This document shows positions 51,184 through 63,119 of a stretch of DNA of 64,000 nucleotides, piece by piece; the stretch's first letter is position 1, and the number at the start of each line of letters is the position of its first letter. The stretch comes from Solwaraspora sp. WMMD791 (GTDB lineage: Bacteria; Actinomycetota; Actinomycetes; Mycobacteriales; Micromonosporaceae): assembly GCF_029581195.1 (NCBI RefSeq), contig NZ_CP120737.1, positions 5,123,001 through 5,187,000 of the forward strand, given 5' to 3'. The translations under genes and the position numbers were made by a program. The notes beneath the pieces were generated by a model that worked only from the letters and a program-made list of their open reading frames with translations, had not been told where the DNA came from and did not search any database.

Positions 51184-51885
51184 TCACGGGCAGGTCGCCA
51201 ACATGTCGGCCAACGTCGCCTTCTCCGGCTGGGTCACCGACAGTTCCCAGTAGTGCTTCACCGTGATCCAGTCCTGGGCGTACTGGCACCAGTAGTCCCG
51301 GTTCGGTGGCTGCCACTGGGAGGGGTCCTGGTCTCCCTTTGCCCGGTTGGACGACGCGGAAACCGCGATCAGCTGCGGGCGTTCCAGATCGTTGGCGAAC
51401 TCGCGGCGCTGGTCGTCGTTCCAGCTGTCGGCGCCGGAGCGCCACGCGTTGGCCAGCGGCACGATGTGGTCGATGTCGAGATCGCGGGGGTTGGTGAAGG
51501 ACTGCCCGTCGAAGGCGCTGAGCCATTCGCCGCCGACCACGTTGCAGCCGTCCAGCTCGATCGCCGTGCCGTCGCGTTCCAGCACGGTGTCGCGCACGTC
51601 GCAGTTGCTGCCGGCGGAACTCCAGTGCGGGAACCGGTCCCGGCTGTAGCCCTGCATGCTGCCGGCGGCCGCCACCGTCAACTGGTCGAGCAGGGCGGTG
51701 GCCTCGTCCGCCGAGCCGGCCGCCGGTGCGTCCACCGGTGGCGCGGCCGACGGGGCGCCGAGAGAGATGTCGACGGACTCGCAGCCGGTGGTCGCGGTCA
51801 GCGCCAGGGCGGCGGCCACCGCGACCACCGCCCGGCGCAGCGGAAGTCGGTCGGTCGGCAGATGTCGTTGCTGAGGGGTTCGCAC
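51184..51885 (-). CDS. secreted HNH-endonuclease-family lipoprotein
   Basis: A predicted exported nuclease. The signal and lipobox are AVVAVAAALALTATTGC. The body has a disulfide-type WSSAGSNCDVRDTVLERDG segment and the HNH core DLDIDHIVPLANAWRSGADS, with a later PQLIAVSASSNRAKGDQDPS. This is the DUF1524/GmrSD-C-like extracellular group. GTG 51885 is chosen because it places the signal normally; a longer frame from ATG 51954 exists. It may scavenge DNA outside the cell. Confidence 0.82.
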   Translation of the reverse strand: MRTPQQRHLPTDRLPLRRAVVAVAAALALTATTGCESVDISLGAPSAAPPVDAPAAGSADEATALLDQLTVAAAGSMQGYSRDRFPHWSSAGSNCDVRDTVLERDGTAIELDGCNVVGGEWLSAFDGQSFTNPRDLDIDHIVPLANAWRSGADSWNDDQRREFANDLERPQLIAVSASSNRAKGDQDPSQWQPPNRDYWCQYAQDWITVKHYWELSVTQPEKATLADMLATCP

Positions 51886-51966
51886 CCGTCCAGCTTGCGG
51901 GTGCCGGACGGTCGGCGCCAGGCACCCGCAGTTCCGGCGTTTCGCCAGGACCAAAGTGGATCTTGC

Positions 51967-53971
<2,005 letters not shown>

Positions 53972-54025
53972 CTACGCCGTACGGGGTGCGGGGTGCGGGG
54001 AAGGTCAAGGCGGCGCGAAGCGACT

Positions 54026-54062
54026 CCGCGACGAGGTGCCGGCCTAGGAGGCCTCGTCGCGG
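54026..54062 (-). promoter_or_regulatory. leuA leader hairpin
   Basis: CCGCGACGAGG (54026-54036) pairs perfectly with CCTCGTCGCGG (54052-54062) around a 15-nt loop holding the leader stop codon. Ribosome stalling at the Leu codons would change folding here. A second possible stem is at about 53949-53972, nearer leuA. Confidence 0.6.
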
Positions 54063-54088
54063 CAGCGAAGGAGGAGCGCCTGCCACAT
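54044..54088 (-). CDS. leuL: leuA leader peptide
   Basis: ATG 54088 opens a 14-codon frame, MWQALLLRCRDEAS, with three adjacent leucine codons (CTC, CTC, CTT), ending at TAG 54044. It lies 141 bp before leuA on the same strand, and its last codons overlap a stable hairpin. Leucine-codon leader peptides upstream of leuA are an established attenuation device in actinobacteria. Confidence 0.75.
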   Translation of the reverse strand: MWQALLLRCRDEAS

Positions 54089-54180
54089 GACAGGAATCAC
54101 CCTACGTGGTCGGCGGGCCGACGGCAAAGCCGTACGGTTCGAATCGGTCGACCGGACGTCGCGGTGGTCGGTGGTGTCCG

Positions 54181-54990
54181 TCAACCGGACGTCGCGGTCG
54201 TCGGTGGTGCCGGCGGGCTGCCGGTACGCAACGCCGGCCGCTCCGTCACCGGGCCCGGCAGGGTGACCGACGGCGGTGCCGCCCCCGGTTGCCCGGCCAG
54301 CACGACCGTGCCCAACTCCAGCCGGGCACCGGTGAGCGTGCCGTCGGGCCGGTAGCAGTAGATGCCGACGTCCAGCGGCGGGCGCAGCGACGCGGTGGTC
54401 GACTCGACCGAGAAACAGGTGCCGTCGGCGCCGGGCAGCGCGTCGGCGACCGACACCGCCAGCGGTGCCCGCTGGTCGGCGAGCACCCGCCGCCAGTCGG
54501 TGAACAGGTGCTGCAACCGGGGATCGAAGCCGGCTTCCACCGGCGCGTCCGGATCTCCCAGCCGGACGCAGGACGGTGCCACCGGCTGCGCCGGCGACGG
54601 CAGCGCGCACTGGAACAGCCCGTCGGCGTTCTGCGCCATCGCGATGTCCACCGCGCCGCCGTGCGCGCCGCCCGGGACGTCCACCCGCCAACTGCCGTCG
54701 GTCGCCAGGGTGACCGCCAGCGTGCGATCCGCCCGACCCGGCGTGGTGAGGGTGTAGAAACCGGTCATCCGCAGGTCGCTGGCGGCGGCGGCCGCCGCCG
54801 CCAACTGCAGCCGGGGGTTGGCGGGGGAGGTGACCGGTGGGTCCGCCGAGGCACCGGTCACCTCCGGCGACGGGCTCTGCCCGGCCACCGGACCGGCCGA
54901 ATCGCAGCCCAGCAGGGACAACGTGACGAACGCCACGGAAGCCAGGACGGCAGGTGAGTTTCGTGACGCATCGACACCCCGGGAACGCAT
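54181..54990 (-). CDS. secreted lipoprotein, unknown function
   Basis: ATG 54990 gives 269 residues with a signal peptide ending in a lipobox, VAFVTLSLLGC. The mature part begins with a Ser/Pro-rich spacer. A domain of unclear family follows (LTTPGRADRTLAVTLATDGS, WRVDVPGGAHGGAVDIAMAQ) with two disulfide-type Cys pairs, and it ends in a Pro/Ala/Thr tail. LolA/LppX-like shapes are possible but not demonstrated. It is collinear with leuA but lies upstream of the leuA leader, so it is probably separate. Confidence 0.7.
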   Translation of the reverse strand: MRSRGVDASRNSPAVLASVAFVTLSLLGCDSAGPVAGQSPSPEVTGASADPPVTSPANPRLQLAAAAAAASDLRMTGFYTLTTPGRADRTLAVTLATDGSWRVDVPGGAHGGAVDIAMAQNADGLFQCALPSPAQPVAPSCVRLGDPDAPVEAGFDPRLQHLFTDWRRVLADQRAPLAVSVADALPGADGTCFSVESTTASLRPPLDVGIYCYRPDGTLTGARLELGTVVLAGQPGAAPPSVTLPGPVTERPALRTGSPPAPPTTATSG

Positions 54991-55254
54991 CCGCCCATTC
55001 TGCGTACCGCTCCGGGTTTTGCGGCAGGGCGGTCCGCCAACACGCCGATTTGCGCCGCGTACGCCGTCCCCACCTCCGGCCTTTCGGCCGGCGGCCTGGT
55101 CCGGCCCGACCGGCCGGCACCCCACGACGTCGCCGCCGTCGACACGGGCAGTGACCGCGTCCGGCCGGATCGTGGGAACGGCTCACGGTACGGTCCGCCG
55201 ACGCCGGTACCCTGATGCCGGCAGGTTGGCAGCAGCTGGAGGGAGTGGACCGCC

Positions 55255-56520
<1,266 letters not shown>

Positions 56521-56526
56521 ACCCCG

Positions 56527-57606
56527 GTGCCTGACGCCAAGGCACACCCGCTGCCGACCCTGGCGGTGCTCGGCGCGACCGGAGCGGTCGGCACCGTCAT
56601 GTGTGAGCTGCTCACCTCCCGGGCCAACGTGTGGGGCGACATCCGGCTGCTCGCCTCGCCGCGCTCCGCCGGCCAGCGGATGCGCTGCCGGGGCGAGGAG
56701 CTGCCGGTCGCGGCGGTCAGCCCGGAATCCTTCGACGGCGTCGACGTCGCCATGTTCGACGTACCCGACGAGGTGTCCCGGCAGTGGGCACCGGTCGCCA
56801 CCGCCCGTGGCGTGACCGTCGTGGACAACTCCGGTGCCTTCCGGATGGACCCCGGCGTACCGCTGGTCGTGCCGGAGATCAACGCCGGGCAGGTCCGTCG
56901 CCGTCCGCGCGGGATCGTCTCCAACGCCAACTGCACGGTCCTGGCGATGATCGTGGCGATCGCCCCGCTGCACCACGAGTACGGCCTGCGCGAGCTGGTG
57001 CTGGCCAGCTACCAGTCCGTCTCCGGCGCCGGCCGGTACGGCGTCGAACTGCTGCACAGCCAGCTCGCCCGGGCCGCCAGCGACCGCACCCTCGGCTCCC
57101 GCCCCGGCGACGTACGCCAGGCCGTCGGCGACGAGCTGGGCCCGTTCCCGGCACCGCTGGTGCTCAACGTGGTCCCGTTCACCGGCGAACTGGCCGACGA
57201 CGGCTGGTCCACCGAGGAGCTGAAACTGCGCAACGAGTCGCGCAAGATCCTCGGGCTGCCGGACCTGAAGGTCTCCTCGACCTGCGTACGGGTGCCGGTG
57301 GTGACCGGGCACTCGGTCGCCGTACACGCCGTCTTCGGCAGTGAGGTGACCGCGGACGGTGCCCGCGAGGTGCTGCGCAACGCCCCCAGCGTCATCGTGG
57401 TCGACGACCCGGGCAACGCCGAGTTCCCGATGCCGATCGACGCGGTCGGCACCGAACCGTCCTGGGTGGGCCGGATCCGGCGGTCGACCGACGACCCGCG
57501 CGCGATCGACTTCTTCGTCACCGGGGACAACCTGCGCAAGGGCTCGGCGCTGAACACCATCCAGATCGCCGAGCTGATCGCCCGGGACCTCACCAAGCAG
57601 CGCTGA
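56527..57606 (+). CDS. asd: aspartate-semialdehyde dehydrogenase
   Basis: The NADPH-dependent reduction of aspartyl phosphate, directly after aspartate kinase. The 359-residue protein shows the nucleotide site LAVLGATGAVGTVMCELL, the catalytic Cys in GIVSNANCTVLAMIVAIAPL, the YQSVSGAGRYGVELL loop and the late CVRVPVVTGHSVAVHAVFGS with the conserved His. GTG 56527 lies 6 bp after ask, so the pair forms an operon. Confidence 0.95.
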   Translation: MPDAKAHPLPTLAVLGATGAVGTVMCELLTSRANVWGDIRLLASPRSAGQRMRCRGEELPVAAVSPESFDGVDVAMFDVPDEVSRQWAPVATARGVTVVDNSGAFRMDPGVPLVVPEINAGQVRRRPRGIVSNANCTVLAMIVAIAPLHHEYGLRELVLASYQSVSGAGRYGVELLHSQLARAASDRTLGSRPGDVRQAVGDELGPFPAPLVLNVVPFTGELADDGWSTEELKLRNESRKILGLPDLKVSSTCVRVPVVTGHSVAVHAVFGSEVTADGAREVLRNAPSVIVVDDPGNAEFPMPIDAVGTEPSWVGRIRRSTDDPRAIDFFVTGDNLRKGSALNTIQIAELIARDLTKQR

Positions 57607-57657
57607 CCTGGGGTGCCGTCGGTCAGCCGGTACGGGCGGTCGTTCCGCGCTGGGGTG

Positions 57658-58005
57658 CTACACGTACTCGAGCTGCACGTCTCGGGGCCGGTAGTCGGCA
57701 CCAGATTCAGCGGATACATCCCAGGGCGTGTGCCCGCCGATGGCGTGGATGGCTGTCCGGACGATCGTTCGCGACTTGTCGAAAGCGCCAGTCTCGGTCT
57801 CGTCGGAGATCAAGAGCTCGACAAGCACGGTGCCCATGTCGGCGTCAGTCGCGGTCACCGAGTCGCAGAAGTCATCGTTGCACTGTTCCAGATCGAGCAG
57901 GGCCTGCATCAGCCGTTCGCCCTCCGCGTGGAGCTCATCGGCGTTGAGGCGACGACCGTCGGCGGTGCGAACATCGAACTGTCGGGCGATGTGAACCTGG
58001 ATCAT
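57658..58005 (-). CDS. hypothetical protein
   Basis: ATG 58005 has GGAGGA upstream and gives 115 residues. The sequence is acidic and soluble (LHAEGERLMQALLDLEQCND, DFCDSVTATDADMGTVLVEL). No family is recognised. Its start overlaps the stop of a short upstream frame (ATGA), suggesting a two-gene unit. It converges with asd 51 bp away; no clear terminator hairpin was noticed in the gap. Confidence 0.65.
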   Translation of the reverse strand: MIQVHIARQFDVRTADGRRLNADELHAEGERLMQALLDLEQCNDDFCDSVTATDADMGTVLVELLISDETETGAFDKSRTIVRTAIHAIGGHTPWDVSAESGADYRPRDVQLEYV

Positions 58006-58151
58006 TTACCCGTTCCTCCGTCCTGTTCGTCGTCGTCCTTCTGGATCCAGCAGGGGAGCTTCCTCGCCCACCTGATCGCATGGTTGCCGTGGTACGGGCT
58101 TGACGGCGTCAGGTGTAGCTGTCGCTGATGCTGGCCGCACGGGCATCTCAA
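58002..58151 (-). CDS. possible small Cys-containing protein
   Basis: A frame ending in ATGA with the previous entry's start encodes, from TTG 58151, a 49-residue basic/acidic peptide with CPCGQHQRQL and a final DDDEQDGGTGK. The frame is open further upstream to 58289. AGAAAG before the TTG is a weak ribosome binding site. The overlap argues for reality; otherwise support is thin. Confidence 0.35.
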   Translation of the reverse strand: MRCPCGQHQRQLHLTPSSPYHGNHAIRWARKLPCWIQKDDDEQDGGTGK

Positions 58152-58304
58152 GAACTTTCTGCACAAGTAATCCGAGCTCTCTTGTGTCGTCTGCTGAGCC
58201 TGCAAAGGGCGCTTCGCTGGGGCGAGACCATGGGTGGACGTGAGCGGCCTCGGACCCGACGACGAACCGGCCAGGGGAGGCGCAGACACTCAGTTGGACA
58301 TGCG

Positions 58305-58337
58305 AAGGGCCATGTCGACGTCGTCGACATGGCCCTT
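58305..58337. terminator. 15-bp hairpin 3' of tRNA-Pro
   Basis: AAGGGCCATGTCGAC (58305-58319) pairs perfectly with GTCGACATGGCCCTT (58323-58337) around a GTC loop. It begins 8 bp past the tRNA 3' end on the minus strand. Confidence 0.85.
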
Positions 58338-58344
58338 GACCTGG

Positions 58345-58418
<74 letters not shown>

Positions 58419-58513
58419 AGGTCCGCTGGGCAATACTAGCCCACCGGCCCGGCGAGGCAAATTCGGTATCCCCGGTGCGCCGCAGGCCCGTCGCCGGAGC
58501 ACGGCGCACCGGT

Positions 58514-59407
58514 TCAGCGGGCGATCAACGTCAGCAGGGTGGCCTCCGGCGGGCAGGCGAACCGGACCGGCGCGGTCGGGTGGGTGCCCAGACCGGCCGA
58601 GACGTGCAGCCAGGATTCGGTGGCCGGCCACCGGTGCAGGCCCTTGGCCATCGAACGGGGCAGGTCGCAGTTGGTGACCAGGGCACCGACGAACGGCACG
58701 CAGACCTGCCCGCCGTGGGTGTGCCCGGCGAGCAGCAGGTCGAACCCGTCGGCGGCCATCTCGTCGAGCACCCGGGGCTCGGGGGAGTGGGTCAGGCCGA
58801 GGCTCAGGTCGGCCTCCGGTGACGGCGCGCCGGAGACGGCGGCGTAGTCGTCGCGTTCGATGTGCGGGTCGTCGACGCCGACCGCCTCGATCAGCCGACC
58901 GCCGGCCTTGAACGACGCCCGCCGGTTGTTCAGGTCGTGCCAGCCGGCGCCGACCAGCACCTCGCGTAGCTCCTCGAACGGCAGGTCCGCGCCGGACCGG
59001 TACTCCCGCTCGGGCAGCAGATAGCTCAGCGGGTTCTTCCACACCGGGCCGGTGTAGTCGTTGGACCCGAAGACGAACGCTCCGGGCAGGTCGAGCAGGG
59101 GCTGGAGGGCCCGCAGCGCGCCCGGTACGGCGTCCGGGTGGGCCAGGTTGTCGCCGGTGACCACGACCAGGTCCGGGTCCAGCCCGGCCAGCGCCGCCAC
59201 CCAGGCCTGTTTGCGCCGCTGGTCGGGCATCATGTGCAGGTCGGACAGGTGCAGGATGCGCAGCGGTTCCGCGTCCGGCGCGAGCACCGGTACGTCGAAC
59301 CGGCGCAGGGTGAACATGTTGCGCTCGATGAGCGAGGCGTACGCCAGGGTGGCGGCGCCGAGGGCCATGGTGCCGGCGGCGAGCCGGAATACGGTGCGCT
59401 TTCGCAT
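58514..59407 (-). CDS. calcineurin-like metallophosphoesterase
   Basis: ATG 59407 gives 297 residues with an N-terminal membrane anchor ([19 protein letters not shown]). Metallophosphoesterase motifs occur in order: [11 protein letters not shown] (DxH), [11 protein letters not shown] (GD), FVFGSNDY (GN-type), a late [12 protein letters not shown] (GHTH). The active face is probably outside the membrane. It is the counterpart of the phosphoesterase that flanks ponA in mycobacteria, and only 25 bp separate it from the divergent yqeY-like gene. Confidence 0.92.
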   Translation of the reverse strand: MRKRTVFRLAAGTMALGAATLAYASLIERNMFTLRRFDVPVLAPDAEPLRILHLSDLHMMPDQRRKQAWVAALAGLDPDLVVVTGDNLAHPDAVPGALRALQPLLDLPGAFVFGSNDYTGPVWKNPLSYLLPEREYRSGADLPFEELREVLVGAGWHDLNNRRASFKAGGRLIEAVGVDDPHIERDDYAAVSGAPSPEADLSLGLTHSPEPRVLDEMAADGFDLLLAGHTHGGQVCVPFVGALVTNCDLPRSMAKGLHRWPATESWLHVSAGLGTHPTAPVRFACPPEATLLTLIAR

Positions 59408-59432
59408 GCCGACCAGGGTAGTTTGGCCACCC

Positions 59433-59888
59433 ATGAGCACCGTGAAGGACCGTCTGACCGCTGACATGCGGGCCGCGTTGAAGGCCCGCGACGAGCTGAC
59501 CACGTCCACCCTGCGGATGGCGCTGGCCGCGATCGGCGTCGCCGAGGTCGCCGGCAAGGCCAAGCGGGAGCTCTCCGACGACGAGGCGCTGGCCGTACTG
59601 ACCAAGGAGGCCAAGAAGCGCCGGGAGGCGGCGGAGGCGTTCGCTGAGGCCGGCCGGGCCGAGCAGGCCGCCAAGGAGCGGGCCGAGGGCGAGGTGCTGG
59701 ACCGTTACCTGCCCCGTCAGCTCGACGACGAGGCGTTGGCCGGGATCGTCGCCACGGCGCTGGCCGAGGGCGGCTTCACCGGCAAGGCCCAGATGGGCCC
59801 GGCGATGAAGGCGGCCCAGGCCGCAGTGGCCGGCCAGGCCGAGGGGGGCCGGGTCGCCGCCGAGGTACGTCGCCAGCTGGGCCTGTGA
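59433..59888 (+). CDS. GatB/YqeY-domain protein
   Basis: A 151-residue helical protein of the YqeY family (STVKDRLTADMRAALKARDE, STLRMALAAIGVAEVAGKAK), with the C-terminal domain QMGPAMKAAQAAVAGQAEGG shared with the tail of GatB. The family is linked to tRNA-dependent amidation by similarity only. ATG 59433 lies 8 bp after a TAGTTT hexamer that could be a -10 box, so the transcript may be leaderless. A strong terminator follows. Confidence 0.92.
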   Translation: MSTVKDRLTADMRAALKARDELTTSTLRMALAAIGVAEVAGKAKRELSDDEALAVLTKEAKKRREAAEAFAEAGRAEQAAKERAEGEVLDRYLPRQLDDEALAGIVATALAEGGFTGKAQMGPAMKAAQAAVAGQAEGGRVAAEVRRQLGL

Positions 59889-59906
59889 GCGTCGGCTGAC
59901 GCCGAA

Positions 59907-59945
59907 GGGGGCGGGCACCGGTGATCGGTGCCCGCCCCCTTTTTT
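59907..59945. terminator. Rho-independent terminator
   Basis: GGGGGCGGGCACCG (59907-59920) pairs with CGGTGCCCGCCCCC (59926-59939) around GTGAT and is followed by six T residues. It terminates the yqeY-like gene and can also serve the convergent penicillin-binding-protein gene. Confidence 0.95.
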
Positions 59946-59961
59946 CGTGCGTGACTGTCGG

Positions 59962-62469
59962 TCAGTCGTCCGGGTTGCCCGGGTTGCCGGGTCGTCCGGG
60001 GCCGCCGCCCGGCCCGTTGCCGGGACCGTCGCTGTTGCCCGGGCTGGGCTGGGCACCCTGACCGTTGCTGACCTGGATGATCACCACACCGCCCTTGATG
60101 GTCCGACCGCTCGGGCTGGTGCCGGCGGCGGTGCCGGCCGGGCAGGTGGAGTCGATCGGGCCGGAGCGGTCCACCTCGACCTGGAAGCCGGCACCGGCCA
60201 GTCGTGACCGGGCGTTGTCGATGGACTGGCAGGCCACATCCGGGATGGAGCGCTGCTCACCGCGGACCACCTTGCCGCTCGGCGGCGTGAACTGCTTCTT
60301 CTCCTTGCCCTTCATCGCGTCGCGCAGCGTCTCGTAGACCGCCGGGTTGACGATGTCGTGGGACATCCTGGCGTTGGTGTCGGCCCAGTCCGGGTCGGCC
60401 AGTACCCCGGCGACGGCGAGCTGCTTGGTGGTGACCACCATCGTGGCGGTCTTCTCCGCGTCGGTGGTGCCGGTCTTACCGGCCACCGGGTGGCCGACGA
60501 TGTTGCGGACACCGCCCGCCGTGGCACCGCGGCACCGGGTGGTGCTGGACCGGTCGCCGACCGGGCAGCGGGCGGCGTCGATCGCGGCCCGGGCCACCTC
60601 GACCGAGACCGCCTGCTTGCACTGCGGCTTGGCGATGTCCAGGCTGTTGCCGTCCTGGTCGCGGATCTCCTGCACCGGCAGCGGCTTGCAGTACTTGCCG
60701 TCGGCGGCGAGGGTGGCGTACGCGTTGGCCATCTCCATCGGCGTCGTGTTGGACACGCCGAGGGTGAAGGCCCCCCACTGGTCGGCGCCCTCCGGGTCGG
60801 CGGCGAACGAGGCGTCGTTGGCTGCCCGGAAGGTGATGCCGAGGCGTTGTGCCACGTCGACGGCGGCGGCGGCACCGACCCGCTCCTGCAGCGGGACGAA
60901 GTACGTGTTGACCGAGGCACCGAAGGCGCTCCACATGTCGTGGAGGCCGTTCATGCTGGGGCTGGCGTTCTTCGGGCAGTACTTGTTGGTGCCCGCGCAG
61001 GCGGCCGGGCTGCCCTGTTCGACGATGTACTTCGACTGGTACGGGCTCTTCGCGTTGATCGGGTACTCCAGCGGGTAGCCCTTCTCCAGGGCCGCCACCA
61101 GCGGGAAGATCTTGAACGTCGAGCCGAACTGGTAGCCGGTGATGTCACCACCGCCGGTCAGCAGCGGGTTGGTGGTGTTCGGGTAGGTGCCCCGGATGCC
61201 CTTGTCGGCCTTCTTCGGGTCGCTGGAGATCTTGTTCTGCGGGTTGTCCGGGTCGTCGAGCTTGTAGTTGCGGTTGACCGCCATGCCGCGCACGTACCCG
61301 GTCCCCGGCTCGACGGCCGCGACCATCAGCGCGTTCTTGCTGCCGGTCTTCAGCGCGTCCTCGACGGCCTTCTTCGCCGACTCCTGGGTCTGCACGTCCA
61401 GGCTGGTGACGATGTGGTAGCCGCCGCTCTTGAGCCGCCGCTCCCGGTCGTACGCGGTGGCACCGAACGTCTCCTGCTCCAGCCACCAGCGGTAGAAGTA
61501 GTCGCAGAAGAAGCCCCAGTGGTTCTTGTTGGCGGCGACGCAGCCGTTCGGCGCGCGCTTGCCGTTGACGACCAGCTCGACGGCCTTGGCCGCCTCGGCC
61601 TCCTCCTGGGTGATCGCGCCGGTCTGCACCATGTTGTCGATCACGTAGTTGCGTCGGTCGACCGCCTGCGGGTAGCCGCCGGGCGTGGTCGGGTCGAACG
61701 CGGTCGGCGCCTTGACCAGGCCGGCGAGCAGCGCGGCCTCGTCGATCGTGAGGTCCGCCGGCTGCTTGCTGAAGTAGACCTGGCTGGCCGCGAAGACGCC
61801 GTACGCACCGTTGCCGAAGGGGGCGATGTTGAGGTAGCGCTCGAGCAGCTCGTCCTTGGACATCTCCTTGGTGAGCTGCATCGCGTACTTCATCTCGCGC
61901 AGCTTGCGGGCGTTGGTGTCCTCGGTGGCGGCGATGACGTCCTCGGGGTGGGTCGCCGAGTAGGCGATGGCCAGCCGGACGTACTGCATGGTCAGGGTCG
62001 AGGCGCCCTGGGTGGTCTCGCCGGCGCCCTGGTTGGCGACGAAGGCCCGGGCGACGCCCTTGACGTCGACGCCGTTGTGCTCGTAGAAGTTGTGGTCCTC
62101 CGCCGCGATGATCGCCGCCCGCATCAGCGGCGAGACGTCCTTGAGCGGTACGTCGCGGCGGTTCTCGTCGTACATCGCGGCCAGCATCGTCTTGCCGTCG
62201 GAGGCGTACAGGTAGCTGATCTGCGGCGCCCGCTTGACGGTCAGCTCGCTCGGCAGCTTGTCGAAGGTCTCCGCACCCGCCTTGGCGGCCAGCCCCGACA
62301 TCGCCACTGCGGGGAACGCCGCGGCGGCGACAACCACGCCGGCCAGCAGCCCACAGATCAGCAGCGATGCGGCGTTGGTCAGAAGGTTGTGGTCTCGCTT
62401 CCGCATCCAGGTCACCCAGTCAGGGTACGTGAGGTACTGAAGTGGCCGCCGGTTGGCGTACCGGTGCAT
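59962..62469 (-). CDS. ponA: bifunctional penicillin-binding protein (transglycosylase/transpeptidase) with PASTA domain
   Basis: A class A PBP that polymerises and cross-links peptidoglycan. ATG 62469, with AGGAA before it, gives 835 residues; ATG 62406 (MRKRDHN) is an alternative. A membrane span near residue 40 is followed by the GT51 domain (IIAAEDHNFYEHNGVDVKGV, QGASTLTMQYVRL), then the transpeptidase domain with YQFGSTFKIFPLVAAL (active Ser), FGASVN and VAGKTGTT. A C-terminal PASTA module (IPDVACQSIDNARSRLAGAG) and a Gly/Pro/Asn tail follow. The neighbours, wblA/whiB4-type and ArsA, match mycobacterial ponA2. Confidence 0.95.
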   Translation of the reverse strand: MHRYANRRPLQYLTYPDWVTWMRKRDHNLLTNAASLLICGLLAGVVVAAAAFPAVAMSGLAAKAGAETFDKLPSELTVKRAPQISYLYASDGKTMLAAMYDENRRDVPLKDVSPLMRAAIIAAEDHNFYEHNGVDVKGVARAFVANQGAGETTQGASTLTMQYVRLAIAYSATHPEDVIAATEDTNARKLREMKYAMQLTKEMSKDELLERYLNIAPFGNGAYGVFAASQVYFSKQPADLTIDEAALLAGLVKAPTAFDPTTPGGYPQAVDRRNYVIDNMVQTGAITQEEAEAAKAVELVVNGKRAPNGCVAANKNHWGFFCDYFYRWWLEQETFGATAYDRERRLKSGGYHIVTSLDVQTQESAKKAVEDALKTGSKNALMVAAVEPGTGYVRGMAVNRNYKLDDPDNPQNKISSDPKKADKGIRGTYPNTTNPLLTGGGDITGYQFGSTFKIFPLVAALEKGYPLEYPINAKSPYQSKYIVEQGSPAACAGTNKYCPKNASPSMNGLHDMWSAFGASVNTYFVPLQERVGAAAAVDVAQRLGITFRAANDASFAADPEGADQWGAFTLGVSNTTPMEMANAYATLAADGKYCKPLPVQEIRDQDGNSLDIAKPQCKQAVSVEVARAAIDAARCPVGDRSSTTRCRGATAGGVRNIVGHPVAGKTGTTDAEKTATMVVTTKQLAVAGVLADPDWADTNARMSHDIVNPAVYETLRDAMKGKEKKQFTPPSGKVVRGEQRSIPDVACQSIDNARSRLAGAGFQVEVDRSGPIDSTCPAGTAAGTSPSGRTIKGGVVIIQVSNGQGAQPSPGNSDGPGNGPGGGPGRPGNPGNPDD

Positions 62470-62803
62470 TTCCTGCCGGCGTCGGCCTCGTTGTGCTAAA
62501 CGCAGAGACCTGTCACCCGGTTGTGGTCTCGCCGCCCAGTTTCCTCCGGGGAGGCGTCGGCGGTGGGTTTCCCGCTTTCCGGCTTGGGTACCCCTGCCCG
62601 GTACAGCGCCTGACAAGTGTAGGTGTGTCCGGATAAGTGGATTTCATCAATAACGTTGCGTAATCATCCGACTACCTATGATGATGGTCCGGCGAGGATC
62701 GCACGGCCGCCGTGCTGCGGGGGAAAGCAGCACGGGTACGGCCAGGCTTGCCGACTGACTCCACCGGTTGGAAGCGGAAAATTGCTAGGGGGGACGAGGA
62801 ACG
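62470..62803. promoter_or_regulatory. divergent ponA / wblA-type control region
   Basis: No gene is supported in these 334 bp. A TATGAT hexamer at 62677-62682 with TTGCGT at 62656-62661 is a candidate promoter for the whiB-type gene (spacing 15, short). CCGTGCTGC (62710) and GCAGCACGG (62727) form a 9-bp hairpin in its long 5' leader. Confidence 0.45.
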
Positions 62804-63100
62804 ATGGGCATGATCGCTGATTGGCCCAGCCTGGCGGCATGCCAGAGCGGAGACCCGGACGCACTGTTCGTACAGGGCGCCGAGCAGAATGTGGCGAAGC
62901 GCGTCTGCCGGGGCTGCCCCGTGCGGTACGAATGCCTCGCCGACGCGCTCGACAACCGGATCGAGTTCGGAGTCTGGGGCGGCATGACCGAACGGGAACG
63001 GCGCGCCCTGCTGCGCCGGCACCCACAGGTGGTGAGCTGGCGAAAGATGTTCGAAGCCGCCATGCGCGACCGCGACAAGGTGCTCGTCACCACCAAGTGA
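62804..63100 (+). CDS. wblA: WhiB-family transcription factor, WblA/WhiB4 type
   Basis: A 98-residue iron-sulfur regulator. The four cluster Cys are in LAACQSGDPDALF, VCRGCPVRYECLADAL, and the beta-turn GVWGGMTERERRALLR is the family signature that contacts the principal sigma factor. The C-terminus is basic (SWRKMFEAAMRDRDKVL), likely DNA-binding. The WblA/WhiB4 assignment rests on gene order: penicillin-binding protein on one side and ArsA-like ATPase on the other, as in Mycobacterium and Streptomyces. GGGGGGACGAGG precedes the ATG. Confidence 0.9.
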   Translation: MGMIADWPSLAACQSGDPDALFVQGAEQNVAKRVCRGCPVRYECLADALDNRIEFGVWGGMTERERRALLRRHPQVVSWRKMFEAAMRDRDKVLVTTK

Positions 63101-63119
63101 CCCGGACCTGCCGGGCGAC